Below are positions 35,701-42,126 of a DNA stretch of 64,000 nucleotides, one piece after another. Source of the DNA: Verrucomicrobiales bacterium. GTDB taxonomy: Bacteria; Verrucomicrobiota; Verrucomicrobiia; Limisphaerales; J093. Position numbers and translations under genes: made by a program. The first letter of the stretch is position 1. Each line of letters starts with the position of its first letter. The stretch covers positions 1 through 64,000 of the forward strand of contig JACKPW010000024.1 in the NCBI GenBank assembly GCA_024233215.1. Direction: 5' to 3'. The notes beneath the pieces were generated by a model. The model had not been told where the DNA came from, searched no databases, and worked only from the letters and a program-made list of their open reading frames with translations.

Positions 35701-35809
35701 CAACCTGAGAGAGACAGGCGACGGGAAGCTCTCCAGCACGGTGCAGAAGAGCCTGTTGAAGTCAGACCGCGACAGCAATCTTGGCATCGACTTGCTCCCA
35801 GCCCAATAG
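32732..35809 (+). CDS. DUF6519 beta-helix protein of the eCIS locus
   Basis: A 1025-residue protein. The N-terminal 300 residues match the DUF6519 pattern that accompanies many eCIS operons (ISRDSFQPDAPYSGVYLQQG, RMILDADWNELSDLQKARL, AIGTVDSDGHGRVNLT). Repeats of about 60 residues follow (VQEALDNLCAIDAGD, VKDALDTLLCQLNADS, VQDALRVLCNKSAGG). The C-terminal half (about 620-1020) is a probable right-handed beta-helix with a helical insert. No tail-fibre gene of the Afp13 type is present, so this is the best candidate for the outer target-binding or surface component. Function is otherwise unknown. Confidence 0.75.
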   Translation: MKTQISRDSFQPDAPYSGVYLQQGRMILDADWNELSDLQKARLVAALRDAITGGAPRVDGLRLVAVPDNSTNIRIQPGRLYVDGVPARLDADAPLPIDQQPDYPIQSTFTAQSIRLYADVWERTVTALERSELMDAALHGADTATRTRTMLQIKWCANTINPLDPATNPPLGDAPLTLKLRQISSSGDKCDPCASQVDVEERLGNYLFRVEVHDVDGDWLTLKWSRDNGAEACRTDALPPGFNQGPYVWEFFDDDTERLLGNHFASSPQKLRGLIKEECVTPTDAQEPQQYVRQWDGYLRINLATGEVAGRDPGVTLAIGTVDSDGHGRVNLTAGVLLVNLELMEIRLDTTGRRFVPGDYWQAGVREARHTSGDTVLDAEPPRGVRHHYLFLGEIGINKKLVAQDDAFRRRMNFPPLSDLTAGDVGFIDRCAGLFAGAKNVQEALDNLCAIDAGDIAYPLPNCGVQEGSSIKDNLKALLDPDSNGELTVKDALDTLLCQLNADSLPYEIPDCATGGASVQELLGLTAGGSQVGPVLDKLLCELRANHLPLLKDDDDPLCSELQAGGVVTVQDALRVLCNKSAGGCAEVVSSADRLHERLLEFASSSDETDLSICLKPGTYALDDLPRIAGKRSLRIHGAGREAVTIKFSGDQLSAEADEVILENLSLSFTRGNGQLRIEAATSQTRSCRIARSSSREGTDPMVVVAGRGSTSCRLAWHENILYAQIRRTTGLGTDWASPDVVGDPELSGILLGFSNPDLLANKSAYDEAVGKAAARLISLPKSKRTSWGATVTGRFTDATASPLAITGVGNALIPTGGRVSAGAFSEVLKAEDLGLADAVKAVEDLIVQWVSYTPDYALVLASEQVGGILKGNQVDGWLLLGNGIGDYPDPQTHPIGTLLPRGVVQTGGGELHIETNRLVAIKACLPDNVIDDARKISKPVRGYERLFLAHNSVSEHDNRMVAASFVGQGNTFATGGDGSIIADRATFYGNLRETGDGKLSSTVQKSLLKSDRDSNLGIDLLPAQ

Positions 35810-35837
35810 ACGGGAGCCGCTCGCTCAGGAGGCATCG

Positions 35838-37175
35838 ATGAGAACCTACCGATTCGTCCAACGCCACTACCGGGTCCGCCCCCCGAAGACGGTCCACCAC
35901 GCCCGGGGCGAGGATCATCGCACCGCGCTGCAGGAGGTCCTCGGGCACCCCGTGCGAACCAAGCTCAAGGTAGGGGCTCCCGACGATGCCCGCGAACGCG
36001 AGGCGGACGCGGTGGCGGAGCGCGTGATGGCGATGCCCGAGGGCGTCGTGCAGCGAAAGTGCGCCGCCTGCCAGGAAGAGGATCAGGAGGAGGTTCATCG
36101 GAAGCCCGAGGACGACGAGGACCGGAAGAAGAATCGGAAAGAGCCGCCGGAGGAGGAGGTGCAGACCAAGGCTGCGGGCGGCGGGAGGGAGTCGGCAAGC
36201 GTCGCGACCGACGTTGCCAGCCGCATCCAGGCCCGGCGGGGCGGCGGCAGGCCGCTGTCCGCCGCGGAACGCGCGTTCTACGAGCCGCGTTTCGGCACCG
36301 ACTTCAGCCAGGTCCATGTCCACGCCGACAGCGAGTCCGCCACCCTGGCCCAACGACTGGCCGCGCGGGCCTTCACCGTGGGGAACGATGTGTTTCTTGG
36401 GCCGGGGGAATATCGGCCTGCAACGCGGTCCGGGCGACAACTGTTGGCGCATGAACTGACCCATGTGCTGCAACAAGCAGAAAGTGGCGTGGTACGCCGC
36501 TGGAGCATCGGAGCCGCCCCGGCGCCGGCCGGCTTCGCGCTGCTCACCGATCCGCAGCACCGGCGCCGGGTGGATCAGGCCGAGGGGATCGTGCGCGGCC
36601 TGCTCAACTCGCGCAACTGCCGCAACTACTTCCGCGATCACTGCACCGACGGCAGCGGGGCGAATGCCCTGCGCAACGCGTTCGACAATGCCCGGGTCTA
36701 CCTCCTGCCGCATGACGACAACGTCTTCGGCTCGAGCATCAACGGCACCCATGACATCGCCGTGAACCTGCGGCGCATCCGCATCGGGCGGTACGCCATC
36801 GCCCACACCCTGACCCATGAGATGTTTCACACGTGTGATCCCGTGATCGATCCGAACGACGAGATCGCGGCCGAGAATGCCAACGAGGTCTGCCGGCTCT
36901 ACGCACCCTGGATCACCGCCGTGAGCCCGGGGCGCGGCGGTGCGGGCACCCGCGTGACGATCACCGGCATCGGTTTCGGCGGCGGCCAGGGCCCGGCCGA
37001 TTCGGTGCGCATCGGCGGGATCAACGCCCGGGTTGTCAGCTGGGCATTCACCGGGACGGCTGGCTCCTCAGCCGTACGGATTGTGGTGGAGGTCCCCGCC
37101 GGGGCCGGCCGCGGGGGCGTCGTGGTGATCAACAACAACGTTCCCAGCAGCGCAGCCCCCTTCACCGTAACCTGA
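35838..37175 (+). CDS. DUF4157 protein with second HExxH site and TIG domain
   Basis: A 445-residue protein. ATG 35838 is chosen because TCAGGAGG precedes it; the frame is open back to 35781. In order: an N-terminal KLKVGAPDDAREREADAVA motif at 42-60; a CAAC pair; a charged linker; the DUF4157 (eCIS core) domain at about 135-217 with HELTH at 205-209; a second domain with HEMFH at 327-331 followed by acidic residues (Glu342, Glu346); and a C-terminal IPT/TIG domain (about 360-445, ITAVSPGRGGAGTRVTITGI). Both HExxH sites look intact. The family is linked to eCIS cargo. Likely a secreted or self-processing metalloprotease. Confidence 0.85.
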   Translation: MRTYRFVQRHYRVRPPKTVHHARGEDHRTALQEVLGHPVRTKLKVGAPDDAREREADAVAERVMAMPEGVVQRKCAACQEEDQEEVHRKPEDDEDRKKNRKEPPEEEVQTKAAGGGRESASVATDVASRIQARRGGGRPLSAAERAFYEPRFGTDFSQVHVHADSESATLAQRLAARAFTVGNDVFLGPGEYRPATRSGRQLLAHELTHVLQQAESGVVRRWSIGAAPAPAGFALLTDPQHRRRVDQAEGIVRGLLNSRNCRNYFRDHCTDGSGANALRNAFDNARVYLLPHDDNVFGSSINGTHDIAVNLRRIRIGRYAIAHTLTHEMFHTCDPVIDPNDEIAAENANEVCRLYAPWITAVSPGRGGAGTRVTITGIGFGGGQGPADSVRIGGINARVVSWAFTGTAGSSAVRIVVEVPAGAGRGGVVVINNNVPSSAAPFTVT

Positions 37176-37200
37176 GGGCGGCCGACCGGAACAGCCGCCC
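37176..37200 (+). promoter_or_regulatory. GC-rich hairpin filling the gap before the nuclease-cargo gene
   Basis: The 25 bases between the TGA of the preceding gene and the ATG at 37201 form a 7-bp stem GGGCGGC/GCCGCCC with an 11-base loop. The stem ends right at the ATG and there is no free ribosome site. It could limit translation or couple it to ribosomes finishing the upstream gene. Confidence 0.45.
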
Positions 37201-40200
37201 ATGCTGGTCAAGACTCATGCGCCCCAGCCCACCGCCGCCGGCCGGGCGCATCGACCCCAGGCGCCGCCGGCCCAGGCAGGCGCAATGCGCCGGGCGCTCC
37301 GTCCGAAGCTGAAGCTCGGCGGCACCCAGGACGAAGCCGAGAAGCAGGCCGACCGTGTCGCCCTTCAGGCGCTGGGCAGAACCGCCGCCCCCGTGCTGGG
37401 CGGCTACCCGCCCCCCCAGCCCCACTCCCTCCGGAATGCTCTTGGAACCGCGCTGACACCCGCAGCTGACGACGGGTTGCTCCGCTCCCCCGTCGAGGAA
37501 GAGCAGCCCCTGCCAGAATCCATCGAGCGCGAACTTGTCTCGATGCAGTCCGGAGGCCAGCCGCTCCCACCGCCGTTGCGCCGCCACCTGGAGGCACGCT
37601 TCGGCATGGATTTGTCGACGGTGCGCGTCCACACGGGGCCGCAGGCCACGCGGCTCAACGAAATCCTGCATTCCCACGCCTTCGCCGTGGGCGAACACGT
37701 CGCCTTCAACGAGGGCCGCTACCAACCCGATTCCGAGCCCGGCCGCTTCCTGCTCGCCCACGAACTCGCCCACGTGGCCCAGCAACGCGGAGCCGCAGGG
37801 CCGGTCGAAAACAGGCCGGTCCGGCGGGGCTTCTGGGGCGACCTTTACGACTCGGTGGCGGACACGCTCGGCGACATTGCCGACTGGGCCATCGACAAGA
37901 TCCGCGAGTTCGGCTGGCGACTGCTCGAGTCGATTTCCCCGGCGTTCGCCCGCACGGTCCGGGCCATCGTGGACGAGGGGGTTCTTTCCTGGCTGGGCCG
38001 CCAGGTGGCACGCGCCTGGGATGCCTACATCGGCACCCTGCGCGCGCTGGTTCCATTCGATGGGCCACGCCAGTTGATCGACCTGTTCGCGGGCCTGGTG
38101 GAACGTGCCGCCGCCATCGTCACCGCGCTCGCCTCGGGGAATTGCGAACCGTTGATGCGGGCAATCGGCGAACTGAAGACGTTCGTGACCGGGACCGTCG
38201 GCGTCGCTTGGGATCGCCTCACCGAATTCCTGCGCCCGATTGGGGAGTTCTTCTCCGGGCTCTGGCGTGACTTCGGAGCTCCGGCGGTGCAGTGGCTGCG
38301 CGACTTCGGCGGGGCCGTTTGGGAAGGCATTCAGCAACTCGGCCGTGATCTGTGGGAATGGATCCGTCCGGTTCGCGAAGCTGCCAGCCGGGTTTGGAAC
38401 TGGTTCAAGGACACACTCTTCGGACCGGAAGAAGGGGAGGCGAGCGGCAACAGCTCAGGCGGCGTCCTCGGCTGGATCACCCGGAAGGCCGGCGAGGCCT
38501 GGGATTGGGTGAAGGATCGCACCCGCCCCGTCTGGCAGCCCGTGGCCGACTTCGCAAGCCGCGTCGCCGAACTCATTCCGCCCGCCTTCGTCCGCGAGAT
38601 GGGCGAACATGCCCAACAGCTCTCCGGCGAACTCGACTCCGCCGCCGCCGGCATGGATGGCGGCGACGGCGTCCCCGAATCGCGCGACACCTTGAACTCC
38701 GTGCTCCCCTCGGTGCAGCAGATCATCGCCACCGTGCGCCGCATCATCGTGGGAGCCGGACAATGGCTCGGCGAGCGCATCGCCGGGGTGGCCTCGCTGG
38801 TGACCGGCCTGATCACCCGATTGCGCGCCAGCGACCTCCTCTCCTGGCTCGCGACTGCCTTCACCTGGTTGGAGGAGGCGGTGAACACGCTGCTCGCCTG
38901 GGCCCGGGAAAAGGTCGCCGTCCTGTTCACCTGGCTGGTGCAGGGCTTCGACGCCCTCACGCCCTTCCTGCAACTGGTCCTGGAAACGGTGCGCAAGGTC
39001 ATCCGCATTTACACCGACCTGCTGCAACTCCCGCTCCTCATCCTGAATTCCATCTGGCAGCGGGTCCCGGCCTGTATCCGGGATCCCATCGAGAACTTCA
39101 TCAAGCACCAGATCCTCGCACGCATCCCGGTGTTCGGTCAGTTCTTCAGCGACCCGACCCTGTGGCCTCGGGTCCAGCAGACCGCGCTCGGAATCCTGCG
39201 ACGCATTTTCGTCGACGGCGACATCGCGGGGGCCGCGTGGGCGTTCTTCCAGGCGGTGCTCCGCATCCTCGGGGTGCCGGCGCAACTGGTGGTCCAGATT
39301 CTGGCCAAGGCGGCGGGGGCCATCGGGGACATCCTGACCAACCCGCTTGGCTTTCTGATCAATCTGCTGCGTGCGATGGGCGCAGGCTTCACCGGCTTCT
39401 TCAGCAACATCGGGCGGCACCTCCTCAGCGGCTTCACCAACTGGCTCTTCAGCACCGTAAGGGAGGCCGGCATCAATCCGCCGGCGGACTTCTCCCTGCG
39501 GTCCGTGCTCGGCTTCGTGCTCGAAGTCCTCGGCGTGACGGTCGACAACATCTTCGCCCGCCTGGCCCGGCGCCTCGACCCCACCACCGTCGCCCGGCTG
39601 CGCACCATGTTGAATGTCGCCACCGGCGTATGGTCCTTCATTGCCACCCTCGTGACCGAGGGCCCCGCCGGTCTCTGGCGGGAACTCCAGGAACGCCTGT
39701 CCAGCCTTTGGAACAACGTCGTCGAAGGCGTGATCAGCTTCATCACCGAACGGGTGATCGGCTGGGCCAGCCGCTGGCTGCTCTCCCTGCTGGACATCAG
39801 CGGCATCATGCCCGTCATCAACACCCTCATCGCCATCTATCGCGCCATCGAGTCGTTCATGGAATACCTCCGGCAGCTCCTCGAAATCGTGAATCGCGTG
39901 CTCGACGGCATTGTCGGCGTCGCCCGCGGCGCCATCGAGCAGGCCGCCGGGTTCCTCGAAAACGCGCTGGCCGGCGCCCTGCCGATTGCCATCGGCTTCC
40001 TCGCCAACCAGGCCGGCCTGGGTCGCCTGTCCCAGCGCCTGCGGGAAATCCTGGGCGGCCTGCGCGCCCGCGTCGATGCCGCCATCGACTGGCTCATCGA
40101 CCGCGCCATCCGCCTCGGCCAGGCGGTTCTCAACCTGGTCCGCCGCGGCGTCTCCGCAGCCCGCGGCGCCGTGGGGCGGATCCGTGACTGGTGGCGGGCA

Positions 40201-41703
40201 CGGCAGGAATTCCGGGTTGGCGGGGAAACCCACAACCTCTACGTCGAAGGCAGCGGCCGGTCTGCACATCTGATGCTCGCGTCCGCCACCCCAACCAGCT
40301 ACGAACGCTTCCTGCAAACGGTCACCGTCGAACCGGCGCAGGAGTCGGACAAGGCCACCGCCATTCGTCTGGCGGGCGAACTGGGCGAAGCCATGCGGGC
40401 CGCTTCCAATGAGGGGGCCGAACGCGGCAACCGTTCCCGTCCTGACGATGCCCGGAACGGGCCGGACACCGACCACGCCGCCATCATCGAGGCAAAACTC
40501 GACGAGTTGGCGACGGTGACCGCCCGTTTCATGCCGACGGGTCTCACCGACGAGGAAAGCACTCCCCCCCGCTACGGTGGCCTGCATGCGGGTGCCTTTG
40601 GGAATTCCGTGACCGTCGAGCGCCTTACCCGCCTCCACCAACGCGGCAGCGAACCCCGCAGCGGCCTGGTCGACGCGCGTGGCCATTGGGACAAGCTCCG
40701 CAGGCGTTATCGCGGCAACTCGACCCTCTACGTCCGCGGCCATCTCCTCAACGACAACCTGGGAGGCCCGGGGGATGACTGGCGCAACCTCACTCCGTTG
40801 ACCCAGGACGCCAACAACCGCGGCGGCGATTCCATGCTCCACGCCTTCGAAACCCCGGTCAAACAGGCGGTGGACGCCGGCAAAAGGATCCGCTTCGTGG
40901 TCACCGCCAACTACGGGCGCAGCGCCAGGGACACCACCGAAGCCCGCCGGCTCGGGGAAACCGTCAAGGCCGAGATCGCCGAGGCCGAGATCCACGTGCC
41001 CCTGTCCGTCACTTGCACGGCCCATGAAGTGGCTGAAGACGGCGACGCCGGCAGTGAGATCGTCCCGACGAAACAGGTCCCAAACGACCTCGGCAACGAA
41101 GCCCCTGAGGCCTACCAACTGGCACCAGGCATCCAGTCGATCGACGTCGAGGCCGAATCCACCGCACTGAACAATGAAGCGACCACCGCCCTGGCTTCGG
41201 ACCCCACGATCACTTGGAGTCGGTTTCGCCGAGAGGGCAGTCGCTCCGGCCGGATCAACAACCTCGAGCGGGCGGAGGCTGCCCGCGTCAGTGCCCTGAT
41301 CACACGCTTCCGGGTGCATTATCAGACGCGCGTGCAAGACGTCGAGGAGCGCCGGATCGACACCCAAACCGATCTCCAATCCTGGAGCGACTTCATCCGC
41401 GGACGAACTGACTACGATCGCCGGAGGTCGGAGGACGAGCGTTTGAGCGACAGTCAGATCAGCGCCCTGGAACAGCGATTCAACCATCGCCGCGAAGTCC
41501 TGCGCCAGCAGCGCACCGAGCAACTGCTCGACCGGGTGCGGGAATTGTCCACCCCTGGGAACTGGGGCGACTTCCGCCGCCGCGAACGCGTGATCCCCGG
41601 GGAGGGCGGCCTCACGACCGGGCAGGTCACCACGGTGCAGACGGCTTTCACGGCGCGCATGACCGAACTGACGACCCCACCGACCCCCGCCAACACCGCA
41701 TGA
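37201..41703 (+). CDS. Giant DUF4157 protein with C-terminal DNA/RNA endonuclease-like domain
   Basis: A 1500-residue protein, probable eCIS cargo. KLKLGGTQDEAEKQADRVA at 36-54 repeats the N-terminal motif of the previous gene product. DUF4157 (about 120-195) carries HELAH at 187-191. Residues 215-1010 are almost wholly helical and rich in Trp/Leu/Ile (LWEWIRPVREAASRVWNWFK). Around 1130-1290 lies a DNA/RNA non-specific endonuclease-like domain: YVRGHLLNDNLGG with His1181, DANNRGG with Asn1205/1206, and HAFE with Glu1217. A charged helical tail follows. An alternative start is ATG 37285. Its stop overlaps the next gene (ATGA). Alternatively or additionally it may act as tape measure. Confidence 0.85.
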   Translation: MLVKTHAPQPTAAGRAHRPQAPPAQAGAMRRALRPKLKLGGTQDEAEKQADRVALQALGRTAAPVLGGYPPPQPHSLRNALGTALTPAADDGLLRSPVEEEQPLPESIERELVSMQSGGQPLPPPLRRHLEARFGMDLSTVRVHTGPQATRLNEILHSHAFAVGEHVAFNEGRYQPDSEPGRFLLAHELAHVAQQRGAAGPVENRPVRRGFWGDLYDSVADTLGDIADWAIDKIREFGWRLLESISPAFARTVRAIVDEGVLSWLGRQVARAWDAYIGTLRALVPFDGPRQLIDLFAGLVERAAAIVTALASGNCEPLMRAIGELKTFVTGTVGVAWDRLTEFLRPIGEFFSGLWRDFGAPAVQWLRDFGGAVWEGIQQLGRDLWEWIRPVREAASRVWNWFKDTLFGPEEGEASGNSSGGVLGWITRKAGEAWDWVKDRTRPVWQPVADFASRVAELIPPAFVREMGEHAQQLSGELDSAAAGMDGGDGVPESRDTLNSVLPSVQQIIATVRRIIVGAGQWLGERIAGVASLVTGLITRLRASDLLSWLATAFTWLEEAVNTLLAWAREKVAVLFTWLVQGFDALTPFLQLVLETVRKVIRIYTDLLQLPLLILNSIWQRVPACIRDPIENFIKHQILARIPVFGQFFSDPTLWPRVQQTALGILRRIFVDGDIAGAAWAFFQAVLRILGVPAQLVVQILAKAAGAIGDILTNPLGFLINLLRAMGAGFTGFFSNIGRHLLSGFTNWLFSTVREAGINPPADFSLRSVLGFVLEVLGVTVDNIFARLARRLDPTTVARLRTMLNVATGVWSFIATLVTEGPAGLWRELQERLSSLWNNVVEGVISFITERVIGWASRWLLSLLDISGIMPVINTLIAIYRAIESFMEYLRQLLEIVNRVLDGIVGVARGAIEQAAGFLENALAGALPIAIGFLANQAGLGRLSQRLREILGGLRARVDAAIDWLIDRAIRLGQAVLNLVRRGVSAARGAVGRIRDWWRARQEFRVGGETHNLYVEGSGRSAHLMLASATPTSYERFLQTVTVEPAQESDKATAIRLAGELGEAMRAASNEGAERGNRSRPDDARNGPDTDHAAIIEAKLDELATVTARFMPTGLTDEESTPPRYGGLHAGAFGNSVTVERLTRLHQRGSEPRSGLVDARGHWDKLRRRYRGNSTLYVRGHLLNDNLGGPGDDWRNLTPLTQDANNRGGDSMLHAFETPVKQAVDAGKRIRFVVTANYGRSARDTTEARRLGETVKAEIAEAEIHVPLSVTCTAHEVAEDGDAGSEIVPTKQVPNDLGNEAPEAYQLAPGIQSIDVEAESTALNNEATTALASDPTITWSRFRREGSRSGRINNLERAEAARVSALITRFRVHYQTRVQDVEERRIDTQTDLQSWSDFIRGRTDYDRRRSEDERLSDSQISALEQRFNHRREVLRQQRTEQLLDRVRELSTPGNWGDFRRRERVIPGEGGLTTGQVTTVQTAFTARMTELTTPPTPANTA

Positions 41704-42059
41704 ACCCGGACCCTCTCCGCCGCCCTCTTGCCGAACCTTTCGCGTTCGCCCTCGTCACCTGGCCGGCGGTCATCGGCTTGCTGGGAGCGCCCGAATGGCC
41801 GCTCTGGGCCCGGATCCTCGAGGGCCTCTGGCTCGCCGCGATGCACCTGGCCGCTTACGGGCGGGGGGTCGGCTTCGGCAACATCATGCTGTTCCTGAGC
41901 GGGGTGGTCGCCGTCGCCTGCCTGGGCCATCCCTCGCCCTGGGTGCTGGGCTGGCTGCCGGTGCTGTTGATCGGCCTGCATGCCGCCCAACAGGCGCGGC
42001 TCAAGGCCACGGCAGCACAGGCTGGAGGGGCAACTCCACCGGCGACGCAGCCCGAGTGA
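41700..42059 (+). CDS. Small membrane protein coupled to the nuclease-cargo gene
   Basis: A 119-residue protein with three or four likely membrane helices: FAFALVTWPAVIGLLGA, LEGLWLAAMHLAAYG, NIMLFLSGVVAVACLG and VLGWLPVLLIGLHAAQQA. Its ATG overlaps the stop of the 1500-residue gene by 4 bases, so it is translated with it and ends the operon. It resembles no family I can name. Options are an immunity or protection factor for the cargo, a membrane anchor for the eCIS particle, or an export aid. A membrane immunity protein would be unusual for a cytosolic nuclease, so I weigh the options equally. Confidence 0.7.
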   Translation: MNPDPLRRPLAEPFAFALVTWPAVIGLLGAPEWPLWARILEGLWLAAMHLAAYGRGVGFGNIMLFLSGVVAVACLGHPSPWVLGWLPVLLIGLHAAQQARLKATAAQAGGATPPATQPE

Positions 42060-42126
42060 TCCGAACCATCATCGTCGGGGAATCCCGCCCGATTCCGGGG
42101 CAAGCCCCACGTCCCCGCGCGGAACC

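Noticed and set aside
38455..41523. 1022-codon open frame on the minus strand
   Set aside because: Mirror of the DUF4157-nuclease gene; its translation is rich in repeated Gly/Ala/Asp/Glu runs and has no start context.
16265..42059. Prophage, R-type tailocin or type VI secretion system
   Set aside because: No capsid, terminase, portal, integrase or lysis genes; no TssJ/L/M or ClpV. AAA+ ATPase, DUF4255 and DUF4157 point to eCIS instead.
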